This document shows, piece after piece, positions 49,808 to 57,841 of a DNA stretch of 64,000 bases. The notes under the pieces were generated by a model. That model saw only the letters and a list, made by a program, of their open reading frames with translations. It did no database searches and had not been told where the DNA came from. The DNA lies in NCBI RefSeq assembly GCF_019599045.1, contig NZ_CP080623.1:1510501-1574500 (forward strand), given 5' to 3'. A program made the position numbers and the translations under genes. This stretch comes from Roseovarius sp. SCSIO 43702 (GTDB lineage Bacteria > Pseudomonadota > Alphaproteobacteria > Rhodobacterales > Rhodobacteraceae). The stretch's first letter is position 1, and every line of letters begins with the position of its first letter.

Positions 49808-50831
49808 GGCGCATACGCAAGTCACGTTCCAGATCGCGGCCGATCCGCCGCCGCGCCTTGATAAGGCGCTTTCGCGCGATGTGCCAGAGGCGTGCCACCT
49901 GTCGCGGACGCGCCTCGCGCGGCTTCTGGCGGAGGGGGCGGTGCGGGTGAATGGCGACCTCGTCACCGACGCGAAGGGCCGCGTGGCCGAGGGCGACACG
50001 ATCACCGTCATGCTCCCGGAGGTGGAGGAGAGCGATATCTCGCCCGAAGCGATCCCGCTCGAGATCGTGCACGAGGATGCGCATCTCCTCGTGGTGAACA
50101 AGCCCGCCGGCATGGTCGTCCATCCAGCGCCGGGAAGCCCGAGCGGCACGCTCGTGAACGCGCTTCTGCATCATTGCGGGGCCGCGCTTTCGGGCGTGGG
50201 CGGGGTTCGGCGGCCCGGTATCGTGCACCGGATCGACAAGGACACGAGCGGTCTTCTGGTGGTCGCCAAGACGGATCAGGCACATCACGGGCTGGCCGAG
50301 CAATTCGCGACCCATAGCGTTACGCGCAGCTATCTCGCCGTGGTGCATGGCTGTCCCGATGGCGCCGACCCGCGTCTGCGAGGGCTGCGCGGTGTGGCGT
50401 TCGAGGGAAGCGGAGTGCTCAGGATCACGACCAACATCGCGCGGCACAAGACGGACCGGCAACGGCAGGCGGTGACGTTCGACGGCGGAAAGCACGCCGT
50501 GACGCGGGCGCGGGTGATCGAGAGCTTCGGGCACCCGGTCGCCGCCGCGCTGGTCGAATGCCGGCTCGAGACGGGCCGCACGCACCAGATCCGTGTCCAT
50601 ATGGGGTATGTGGGTCATGCGCTCCTGGGTGATCCGACCTATGGCGGGCGTCGCGTTCTGGCGCGCCGGAGCTTCGGAGCGGGCGCGCTCGAGGTCGCGG
50701 CGGAATTCGGCCGGCAGGCGCTTCATGCGGCGGAATTGGGCTTCGTTCACCCCGCGACGGAGGAACCCATGCGCTTTGCGACGGGTTTGCCTGATGACAT
50801 GAGCACGCTGGTGAGTGCGCTGCGCGGGTGA
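49806..50831 (+). CDS. rluD: 23S rRNA pseudouridine synthase (RluD type)
   Basis: A 341-residue protein. An S4 RNA-binding domain (LDKALSRDV ... LSRTRLARLLAEGAVRVNGD) is followed by the pseudouridine synthase domain: VVNKPAGMVVHPAPG, GIVHRIDKDTSGLLVVAKTD with the catalytic Asp, and LETGRTHQIRVHMGYVGHALLGDPTYGG. It modifies helix 69 uridines in 23S rRNA. GGGGAG precedes the ATG. rluD next to rpoH is a common Rhodobacterales order. Confidence 0.93.
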   Translation: MAHTQVTFQIAADPPPRLDKALSRDVPEACHLSRTRLARLLAEGAVRVNGDLVTDAKGRVAEGDTITVMLPEVEESDISPEAIPLEIVHEDAHLLVVNKPAGMVVHPAPGSPSGTLVNALLHHCGAALSGVGGVRRPGIVHRIDKDTSGLLVVAKTDQAHHGLAEQFATHSVTRSYLAVVHGCPDGADPRLRGLRGVAFEGSGVLRITTNIARHKTDRQRQAVTFDGGKHAVTRARVIESFGHPVAAALVECRLETGRTHQIRVHMGYVGHALLGDPTYGGRRVLARRSFGAGALEVAAEFGRQALHAAELGFVHPATEEPMRFATGLPDDMSTLVSALRG

Positions 50832-50922
50832 GGCTTTCGCAAGTTTGCGTGAGAAACTGACACAAGTCGCGCCTTCGGCGTGCAGACATCTTCATAGTCC
50901 GCTAGGAATTAGGTGCTAGGCA

Positions 50923-50951
50923 CTTGAAATTCAGACCGAGCGGTCCCAAAT
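50923..50951 (+). promoter_or_regulatory. Sigma-32-like promoter of rpoH
   Basis: CTTGAAA (50923-50929), 15 bp, CCCAAAT (50945-50951). This fits the heat-shock consensus CTTGAAA-N11-16-CCCATnT with one change. It would allow RpoH to boost its own gene. Confidence 0.55.
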
Positions 50952-50974
50952 CCATGTTACGCCAGTTAACATGG
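50952..50974 (+). other. Inverted repeat in the rpoH leader
   Basis: CCATGTTA (50952-50959), 7-base loop, TAACATGG (50967-50974): eight perfect pairs, just downstream of the sigma-32-like -10 and 23 bases before the rpoH ATG. It could be a repressor site at the start of transcription or a 5' RNA hairpin. It does not cover the ribosome-binding site (GAGGGA). Confidence 0.5.
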
Positions 50975-50997
50975 CGATCGAGTGAGGGAACAGACCC

Positions 50998-51894
50998 ATG
51001 AGCAACTACGCAAATCTTCCGGCGCCGACGCCCGAGGGCGGGCTGAACCGCTACATGCAGGAAATCCGCAAGTTTCCGCTTCTTGAGCCGGAAGAGGAAT
51101 ACATGCTGGCCAAGCGCTGGGTCGAGGAGCAGGACACCGAGGCCGCGCACAAGATGGTGACGTCGCACCTGCGCCTCGCGGCGAAGATCGCGATGGGTTA
51201 TCGCGGCTATGGCCTTCCGCAGGCCGAGGTCATCTCGGAGGCCAATGTCGGCCTCATGCAGGCGGTCAAGCGCTTCGATCCCGAGAAGGGCTTCCGCCTG
51301 GCCACCTACGCGATGTGGTGGATCCGGGCGAGCATCCAGGAATACATCCTGCGCAGCTGGTCCATGGTCAAGCTGGGGACGACGAGCGCCCAGAAGAAGC
51401 TTTTCTTCAACCTGCGCAAGGCTAAGGCCCGCATCGGTGCGCTGGAGGAGGGCGACCTGCGCCCCGAGAACGTCAAGCGGATCGCGCATGACCTGGGCGT
51501 GACCGAGGACGAGGTGATCTCGATGAACCGCCGCATGTCGGGGGGCGATGCGTCGCTCAACGCCACCGTGGGCGCCGAGGGCGAAGGCACGATGCAATGG
51601 CAGGATTGGCTCGAGGACGAGGATGCCGACCAGGCGGCCGATTACGAGAAGCGCGATGAACTCGAGACGCGGCTGGAACTGCTGACCGAGGCGATGGACG
51701 TGCTCAACGACCGTGAGAAGGATATCCTGACGCAGCGGAGGCTCAACGAAGAGACAGTGACGCTCGAGGAGTTGAGCACGCAATACGATGTGAGCCGCGA
51801 GCGCATTCGCCAGATCGAGGTCCGCGCCTTCGAAAAATTGCAGAAGCGCATGCGCACCTTGGCGCAGGAGAAGGGGATGTTGACCCCCGCCTAA
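50998..51894 (+). CDS. rpoH: RNA polymerase sigma factor RpoH (sigma-32)
   Basis: A 298-residue sigma factor. Region 2 (HLRLAAKIAMGYRGYGLPQAEVISEANVGLMQAVKRFDPEKGFRLATYAMWWIRASIQEYIL), the diagnostic RpoH box QKKLFFNLRK at residues 132-141, and region 4 (LNDREKDILTQRRLNEETVTLEELSTQYDVSRERIRQIEVRAFEKLQKRMR) are all present. It directs heat and stress gene expression. Roseobacters often have two rpoH genes; only this one is in the window. Confidence 0.97.
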   Translation: MSNYANLPAPTPEGGLNRYMQEIRKFPLLEPEEEYMLAKRWVEEQDTEAAHKMVTSHLRLAAKIAMGYRGYGLPQAEVISEANVGLMQAVKRFDPEKGFRLATYAMWWIRASIQEYILRSWSMVKLGTTSAQKKLFFNLRKAKARIGALEEGDLRPENVKRIAHDLGVTEDEVISMNRRMSGGDASLNATVGAEGEGTMQWQDWLEDEDADQAADYEKRDELETRLELLTEAMDVLNDREKDILTQRRLNEETVTLEELSTQYDVSRERIRQIEVRAFEKLQKRMRTLAQEKGMLTPA

Positions 51895-51966
51895 CACTTG
51901 GCCTTGGCGCGAAACCGGATTAGCCTCGCGACGGACTGCCGCGGGGCTCGTTTCTTGGGGGGAAAG

Positions 51967-52992
51967 TTGCGATTCGGTTTGGTGATGGCGTGTGTCGTCC
52001 TGCTGGGCGGGTGCGGGGAGCGGAACATCGTGCGGACCGGGCCCCCGATCCCGGAGGCGAAATCGCAGACGATCTACGTAGCGGCGCAGCGGGATTTCGA
52101 CGATCCCGGCCCGTCCTTCGGCGGGCGACGGCCGACGGAGTTGAGCTATGCGCGGATTACGGTCGGCATTCCACCGTCGCACAAGACCGGAAACGTGGAA
52201 TGGCCGGACGAGACGCCTGATCCCTCGACGGACTTCGTGGTCACGTCCTCGCGCCGCTTCCCCAGCGGCGAGGCGATGCGGCGCGATCTGCGCGCGCACC
52301 AAGGCCAGCGCGAGACGGTGCTTTTCATTCACGGTTACAACAACACGATGGGCCAGGCCCTCTTTCGCTTTGCGCAGATCAAGGAGGATTTCGGTGTCGA
52401 TGCGCCCTCGGTTCTCTTCTCGTGGGCCTCGGCCGGCGTGCCGAGCGGTTATGCCTACGATCGCGACAGCGTGCTCTATGCCCGTGACGATCTTGAAGCC
52501 ACGCTGCGCGGGTTGAGCCGTGACGGCGAAAAGGTGTTCATCCTCGCGCATCCCATGGGTGCGCAACTGGCCATGGAGACGATGCGGCAGGCGGCAATCC
52601 GTGGGGATCGGCAACTTCTGTCGCGGATCTCGGGGGTCGCGCTCATGTCGCCGGATATCGACCCGCAGCTTTTCCGCCGCCAGGCTCGCGCGATCGGCCA
52701 GCTGCCGCAGCCGTTCTTCATCTTCATCTCGCGCGAGGATCGCGCGCTCGACATCGCGAGCCTCATCACCGGGCGCAAGCCGCGCCTCGGCGGGATCCGC
52801 GATCCGCGCGAGGTGGCCGGCCTCGACGTGCACGTGGTCGACTTCACCGCGCTCAGCAACGGCGAGGGTCTGAACCATTCGATCCCCGTCTCATCCGCTT
52901 CGGCGGTGGGCGTGGTGCGTGGTATGATCGAGAAGGCGGAAAGTGGCGTCGCGGCGTTCGAACGCTATCTTGTATTGCCGGCACAACCTTAG
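51967..52992 (+). CDS. Lipoprotein alpha/beta hydrolase of the DUF900 type, nucleophile replaced
   Basis: A 341-residue protein if it starts at TTG 51967 (GGGGGG just upstream); this gives a lipoprotein signal FGLVMACVVLLGGC with the lipidated Cys at residue 16. The core (ETVLFIHGYNNTMGQALFRFAQIKEDFG ... VLFSWASAG ... FILAHPMGAQLAMETMRQ ... VALMSPDID) matches COG4782/DUF900. The nucleophile elbow should read A-H-S-M-G, but codon 52552-52554 is CCC, so residue 196 is Pro. The protein may be catalytically inactive. Confidence 0.85.
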   Translation: MRFGLVMACVVLLGGCGERNIVRTGPPIPEAKSQTIYVAAQRDFDDPGPSFGGRRPTELSYARITVGIPPSHKTGNVEWPDETPDPSTDFVVTSSRRFPSGEAMRRDLRAHQGQRETVLFIHGYNNTMGQALFRFAQIKEDFGVDAPSVLFSWASAGVPSGYAYDRDSVLYARDDLEATLRGLSRDGEKVFILAHPMGAQLAMETMRQAAIRGDRQLLSRISGVALMSPDIDPQLFRRQARAIGQLPQPFFIFISREDRALDIASLITGRKPRLGGIRDPREVAGLDVHVVDFTALSNGEGLNHSIPVSSASAVGVVRGMIEKAESGVAAFERYLVLPAQP

Positions 52993-53001
52993 GAGGGGGA
53001 C

Positions 53002-53271
53002 ATGGCAGGTGGATGGACCCGCGACGGTGCGGTGAGCGAACAGATCGAAGCCTCGATCGAGGATGAACTGGCGCGCATGAAGGCCCGCCGCGCACCGCAA
53101 GGCGAAAGCCGCACCCATTGCGCGGAATGCGACGAGCCGATACCCGAGCCGCGTCGCGAGGCGATTCCCGGCGTGAAGCTCTGCGTCGACTGCGCGTCGG
53201 ACCGCGACACGCGCGCGGAGCCGCATGGCGGGATCAACAGGCGCGGATCGAAAGACAGCCAGTTGAAGTGA
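53002..53271 (+). CDS. DksA/TraR-family C4 zinc-finger protein
   Basis: An 89-residue protein. The C4 finger is C40-A-E-C43 and C61-V-D-C64 in THCAECDEPIPEPRREAIPGVKLCVDCA, the DksA/TraR type. It lacks the long DksA coiled coil with its acidic tip except for a short helix (EQIEASIEDELARMKARRA), like TraR, so it may bind the RNA polymerase secondary channel. AGGAGGGGG precedes the ATG, 9 bases after the hydrolase stop. Confidence 0.88.
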   Translation: MAGGWTRDGAVSEQIEASIEDELARMKARRAPQGESRTHCAECDEPIPEPRREAIPGVKLCVDCASDRDTRAEPHGGINRRGSKDSQLK

Positions 53272-53283
53272 GTTGCGAGGTGC

Positions 53284-53595
53284 TCAACGCTTGTTTCGAT
53301 AGCGCCGCAACCGACGCATCACCGGCTTCACGTCGAGCGCGGCCACCGCTACCCCGAGCGGGAGCATCCAGAGGCCCAGGACCGGCAGGAAGCTCAGGAT
53401 GCCTCCGATGATCAGAAGCACCCCCATAAGGAAGCGAAGCCCGAAGGGAACCCGCATCCGTATCCAGGCAAGGCAGCGGCGGATCCTGTAACGCCACGCC
53501 GGGCGGCGTGAGCTCGGCCCAGATCCCAAGGCCCGCGTCAACCTTCGGCCCCCATCGTGACGTGGAGTGCCGGCGGGGGTGGGTGTCCGGGTCAC
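53284..53595 (-). CDS. Small membrane protein, unknown function
   Basis: A 103-residue protein if it starts at GTG 53595, which overlaps the pepF stop (GTGA), suggesting coupling. A basic, Arg-rich N-terminus (about 46 residues) is followed by two close membrane segments (LRFLMGVLLIIGGILSFLPVLGLWMLPLGVAVAALDV) and a basic tail KPVMRRLRRYRNKR. A shorter form from Met 47 is possible and is more like the small hydrophobic family I recall in relatives. Function unknown. Confidence 0.6.
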   Translation of the reverse strand: MTRTPTPAGTPRHDGGRRLTRALGSGPSSRRPAWRYRIRRCLAWIRMRVPFGLRFLMGVLLIIGGILSFLPVLGLWMLPLGVAVAALDVKPVMRRLRRYRNKR

Positions 53596-55415
53596 TCCCG
53601 TTCCATTGCCTCGAGCTCGTCGATGAAGCCCGAGATCATGCTGAGGCCCTTGTCCCAGAATTTCGGATCGGATGCATCGAGCCCGAACGGGGCCAGCAGG
53701 TCCTTGTGATGTTTCGAACCGCCCGCGCGAAGCATCTCGAAATACTTGTCCTGGAAGCCGTCGGGGTTTTCCTCGTAGACCGCGTAGAGCGCGTTCACCA
53801 GCCCGTCGCCGAAGGCATAGGCGTAGACGTAGAAGGGCGAATGGACGAAATGGGGGATGTAGGCCCAGAAATGTTCGTAGCCCTTCATGAAGTCGAAGGC
53901 GGGGCCGAGGCTTTCGCCCTGCACCGACATCCAGAGCGCGCCGATGGCGTCGGGAGTGAGTTCACCCTCGCGGCGTGCGGCGTGCAGCTTGCATTCGAAA
54001 TCGTAGAAGGCGATCTGCCGCACCACGGTGTTGATCATGTCCTCGACCTTGCCGGCGAGGAGCACCTTGCGCTCTTCCTGGGTGCGGGCGGCGTCGAGCA
54101 TCTTGCGGAAGGTGAGCATTTCGCCGAACACCGAGGCGGTTTCCGCGAGGGTGAGGGGCGTCGATGACAGAAGCTCCCCCTGGTCTGCGGCGAGAACCTG
54201 GTGGACGCCGTGGCCCAGTTCATGCGCGAGGGTCATGACGTCGCGCGGTTTGCCGAGATAATTCAGCAGGATGTAGGGATGCACGTCGGTCACGGTGGGG
54301 TGGGCGAAGGCGCCGGGCGCCTTGCCGGGCTTCACGCCCGCGTCGATCCAGCCCTTGTCGAAGAAAGGTATCGCAAGCTCGCCCATGCGGGAGTCGAAGG
54401 CGCTGTAGGCGTCCATCACCATGCCGCGCGCGGTGGGCCAGTCGATGATACGCGTCTCCTCGATGGGAAGGGGCGCGTTGCGGTCCCAGACCTGCATCCG
54501 GTCGAGCCCGAGCCATTTGCGCTTCAACTCGTAATAGCGATGGCTGAGCTTGGGATAGGCCGCGACCACGGCGTCGCGCAGCGCCTCGACCACCTCGGGT
54601 TCGACGTGGTTGGCGATGTGGCGGTCCGTCTGCGGGGTCGGCATCTTGCGCCAGCGATCCAGCACCTCCTTCTCCTTGGCGGTTGTGTTGTGGACGCGGG
54701 CGAAGGTGCGGATGTTCTCGCCGAAGACGCGCGCCAGTTCGCGGGCCGCGGCCTCGCGCAGCTCCCGATCCTGTTCGGTGAGCTTCGTGAGCGTGGATTC
54801 GATACCCAGCGTCTCGCCGTTCACCTCGAAGACGAGACCCGCGATGGTCTCGTCGAAAAGCCTTTCCCACGCATCGCCGACGACGCCCATGTCGTGCAGG
54901 AATCGCTCCATCTCGTCGCTGAGCTGATGGTCCTTCATCGCGCGGATGCGGTCGAGGACGGGCTTGTAGCGTTTGAGCCCCGCGTTCTCGGCATAGAGCG
55001 CGGCAAGGTGATCCTCGTCGAGCCGGTTGAGTTCGAGCGAGAAGAAGACGAGCGGCGTGGTGTAGGCGGTGACTTTCTCCTGGCAGTCCGAAAGGAACTT
55101 GGTGCGTTCGGGGTCGGTCGTCTGCTGGTGATAGCGCAGGCCCGCGTAGGACATGATCCTGCCGGCGATGGCCGAGATTTCCTCGTCGCGGCGGATGCAC
55201 TTGAGAAGGCCTGCCGCGTCAAGCGATGCGAGCTTGCCCTCGTAATCGGCGGCGAAGTCCGCGCAGGCGGTCTCGAGCCAGTCGAGATCCCGCTTGAGCT
55301 CGGGCGCATCGGGCGCGGTGTAGAGATCGCTCAGATCCCACTCGGGCAGATCGCCGAGATCCTTCGCCCCGGTTTCGGTGGTCAGATCGCGTAGCGGAGT
55401 GGGAAGTTTGAGCAT
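53592..55415 (-). CDS. pepF: Oligoendopeptidase F (M3 family)
   Basis: A 607-residue cytoplasmic zinc peptidase. The catalytic motif DVMTLAHELGHGVH is present, with the third ligand expected in LTLAETASVFGEML downstream. Other segments: PEWDLSDLYTAPD near the N-terminus, LNYLGKPRD, FVHSPFYVYAYAFGDGLV. It trims oligopeptides. I chose ATG 55415 (MLKLPTPLRD); an upstream frame extends to 55475 but adds an Arg-rich tail. Translation probably couples to the small membrane gene after it. Confidence 0.95.
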   Translation of the reverse strand: MLKLPTPLRDLTTETGAKDLGDLPEWDLSDLYTAPDAPELKRDLDWLETACADFAADYEGKLASLDAAGLLKCIRRDEEISAIAGRIMSYAGLRYHQQTTDPERTKFLSDCQEKVTAYTTPLVFFSLELNRLDEDHLAALYAENAGLKRYKPVLDRIRAMKDHQLSDEMERFLHDMGVVGDAWERLFDETIAGLVFEVNGETLGIESTLTKLTEQDRELREAAARELARVFGENIRTFARVHNTTAKEKEVLDRWRKMPTPQTDRHIANHVEPEVVEALRDAVVAAYPKLSHRYYELKRKWLGLDRMQVWDRNAPLPIEETRIIDWPTARGMVMDAYSAFDSRMGELAIPFFDKGWIDAGVKPGKAPGAFAHPTVTDVHPYILLNYLGKPRDVMTLAHELGHGVHQVLAADQGELLSSTPLTLAETASVFGEMLTFRKMLDAARTQEERKVLLAGKVEDMINTVVRQIAFYDFECKLHAARREGELTPDAIGALWMSVQGESLGPAFDFMKGYEHFWAYIPHFVHSPFYVYAYAFGDGLVNALYAVYEENPDGFQDKYFEMLRAGGSKHHKDLLAPFGLDASDPKFWDKGLSMISGFIDELEAMERE

Positions 55416-55492
55416 CAAGGCAGCCTTTCTGTCTGGTCTGCGACCACATCTAGGGTGAGTGAGGGGCGATCTCAAGCGAGAGCGGAGCGTGC

Positions 55493-56230
55493 CTACTCGG
55501 ATCGTTCACGCTCGACATGGCCGCGCCGGGCGAGAAGACGCGCCCCGAGCAGGCAGGCCATCGCCCAGCCCGCCCCGCCAAGCCAACCGGCGAGCACATC
55601 GGTGGGCCAGTGGACGCCGAGGTAGACGCGGCTGATGCCCACCAGCACGGTGATGAGCGCCGCGACGATCAGAACGTAGACCTTGAGCCTGCGCTGCGGC
55701 AGGGCGCGGGCGATCATGACGCCCAGGGTGAGATAGGTCACCGCCGCCATCATCGAATGGCCGGAGGGAAAGCTTGCGGTGTAGACGATGGACTCGTGCG
55801 GCACGAGGTCGGGTCGCGGGCGGTCGAACCCGCTCTTGGCGAGGGAGGAAACGAGGATGCCGCCGCCGGTGGCGATAAGCAGGTAGAGCATGGTGCCGTA
55901 TTGGCGGCGCAGGAGGAAGAATCCGGCCGCCGCGAGAATCGCGAGCGTGAGTACCACGACGCCTCCAAGGGCGGTGAGATCGCGCCCGATCTCCTGAAGA
56001 TAGTGAGGCCCGATGGGGGTCGCGGGATCGTCGCTGTTGCGCAGGAGCAGGAGGAGGTCGCGGTCGAGATCGCGGGTGGCGCCCTCGACCACCTCGTCGG
56101 CAAGCTCGGCGAAGGCCCAGACCGCGCCCACGACCGCCGCGAGAACGATGAGCGAGGTCAGTTCCACATTGCGGCGAAGCCAGGCGAGGGGAGCGGTGGT
56201 CGGATTGGTCATGGTGGAAAAACACCCCAT
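55493..56230 (-). CDS. PAP2-family membrane phosphatase
   Basis: A 245-residue protein with about six membrane segments. The three phosphatase motifs are intact: KSGFDRPRP, PSGHSMMA, and SRVYLGVHWPTDVLAGW. Such enzymes dephosphorylate phosphatidic acid, undecaprenyl diphosphate or similar lipids on the outer face of the membrane. Start uncertain: ATG 56230 has GAGGAA 11 bases upstream; ATG 56212 gives MTNPTTAP. Confidence 0.88.
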   Translation of the reverse strand: MGCFSTMTNPTTAPLAWLRRNVELTSLIVLAAVVGAVWAFAELADEVVEGATRDLDRDLLLLLRNSDDPATPIGPHYLQEIGRDLTALGGVVVLTLAILAAAGFFLLRRQYGTMLYLLIATGGGILVSSLAKSGFDRPRPDLVPHESIVYTASFPSGHSMMAAVTYLTLGVMIARALPQRRLKVYVLIVAALITVLVGISRVYLGVHWPTDVLAGWLGGAGWAMACLLGARLLARRGHVERERSE

Positions 56231-56245
56231 GTGGCCGGCGGTTCC

Positions 56246-57841
56246 TCAGCCATATTGGGCCAGCATCTCCTTGAGATCGTCAAGCGTGTTCGCCTCCTGC
56301 ACCGGCTTGTCGTGCCGCCAGCGCTTCATCCTCGGAAAGCGCAGGGCCACGCCGGACTTGTGGCGGGGGCTTTCGAATATGCCTTCGAAGGCGATCTCGA
56401 ACACGTGCTCGGGCCGCACCTGCCGAACGGGGCCGAAGCGTTGCAGCGTGTTCTTGCGCACCCAGGCGGTGATCTTGCGGAATTCGGCGTCGGTGAGGCC
56501 GGAATAGGCCTTGGTGAAGGGCACGAGATCGTTGCCGGACCAGACGGCGAAGGTGAAGTCCGTGAAGAGATTGGCGCGGCGTCCGTGACCTTGCTGTGCG
56601 TAGATCATCACGGCGTCGATGGTGAGCGGGTCGAGCTTCCATTTCCACCAGTCGCCCTTCTTGCGGCCGGCGTGGTAGGGGCTGTCGCTACGTTTGAGCA
56701 TGAGGCCCTCGGCGCGGTTTTCGCGCGCGGTGGCGCGGACGCGGCGCAGGTCATCCCACGAGGTGAAGTCGATGAGCGGAGACGGGCGCAGCGGGGCGTC
56801 GGCGGGCAGGTCCGTGAGCAGCGTATCGAGACGCGCGCGACGCTCGGTGAAGGGCATGTCGCGCAAGTCGGCGCCATTTTCCTCGAGCAGGTCGTAGGCA
56901 AGCACGATGACCGGGGCCTTCTTCAGGAGCGTTTTCGGGACGCTCTTGCGGCCGATCCGCTTTTGCAGATCGTTGAAGGGCAGGGGCGCGGCGCCGTCCC
57001 ACGCGACGATCTCGCCGTCGATCACGATGCCGTCGGGCACGAAATCGCGCGCGCGGGCAAGCTCGGGGAAACGGTCGGTCATGAGTTCCTCGCCGCGTGA
57101 CCAGACGAAATGCTCGCCGCCGCGCAGGATGAGTTGCCCGCGGATGCCGTCCCACTTCCATTCCGCGCGCCAGTCCCCGGGCGGGCCCAGCTCCTCGGGC
57201 GGGGTTTCGTCGAGCCCGTAAGCGAGGCAGAACGGGTAGGGACGCGAGAGCGGGGCGGTGTCGTCGGGCGCCTCGATCAGCCGGGCATAGGTCGTGCTGT
57301 CGGGTGTCCAGTCGCCCATCAGGCGATGCGCAAGCTCGGCCTCGTCGCGATCCGTGGCCTGGGCCAAGGCGCGGGTCATGAGCTTGCGACTGACGCCCAC
57401 GCGGAAGCCGCCGGTCAGGAGCTTGTTGAACACCAGCCGTTCGCGCGCGCCCATCCGGTCCCACGCGTCGAGGACAGCGGATTTGCGGGCCGCCTCGTCG
57501 GCATCGTCGAGGGCGCGCAGGCGGGCGATCCAATCGGCAAGGCCACGGTCGTGATCCTTGGTGTTGGGCGGCAGGACAAGCGCGATGGTTTCGGCGAGGT
57601 CGCCGACGATCGGATAGCTCTCCTCGAAAAGCCAGAGGGGGATGCCGGCGCGCTCGGCCGCCCATTCACGCAGTTTCGCCGTGGTGATCGCACGGCGCGG
57701 GCGGCGGCCTGAGAAAAGCGCGATGGTCCAGAGGCGGTCTTCCTCGGGCGCGGCGCGGAAATACTCTGCCAAAGCCGCGACCTTGACCGTGGTCTTGGTG
57801 GTCTGGTCGATGGTCGTGTAAAGGTTGGTGAAACGCTTCAT
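56246..57841 (-). CDS. ATP-dependent DNA ligase of the ligase-associated DNA damage response type (LigB/LigC-like)
   Basis: A 531-residue ligase. The active-site motif is E-W-K229-W-D-G-I-R-G; the adenylated Lys is K229. Other nucleotidyltransferase motifs: IVIDGEIVAWD, LAYDLLEENGADLRD, AEGLMLKRSDSPY, and KWKLDPLTIDAVMIYAQQGHGRR. An N-terminal helical DNA-binding domain precedes it. This is the family annotated as cisplatin-damage-response ligase. Its start overlaps the exonuclease stop by four bases, so the two are co-translated for end processing and sealing. Confidence 0.94.
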   Translation of the reverse strand: MKRFTNLYTTIDQTTKTTVKVAALAEYFRAAPEEDRLWTIALFSGRRPRRAITTAKLREWAAERAGIPLWLFEESYPIVGDLAETIALVLPPNTKDHDRGLADWIARLRALDDADEAARKSAVLDAWDRMGARERLVFNKLLTGGFRVGVSRKLMTRALAQATDRDEAELAHRLMGDWTPDSTTYARLIEAPDDTAPLSRPYPFCLAYGLDETPPEELGPPGDWRAEWKWDGIRGQLILRGGEHFVWSRGEELMTDRFPELARARDFVPDGIVIDGEIVAWDGAAPLPFNDLQKRIGRKSVPKTLLKKAPVIVLAYDLLEENGADLRDMPFTERRARLDTLLTDLPADAPLRPSPLIDFTSWDDLRRVRATARENRAEGLMLKRSDSPYHAGRKKGDWWKWKLDPLTIDAVMIYAQQGHGRRANLFTDFTFAVWSGNDLVPFTKAYSGLTDAEFRKITAWVRKNTLQRFGPVRQVRPEHVFEIAFEGIFESPRHKSGVALRFPRMKRWRHDKPVQEANTLDDLKEMLAQYG

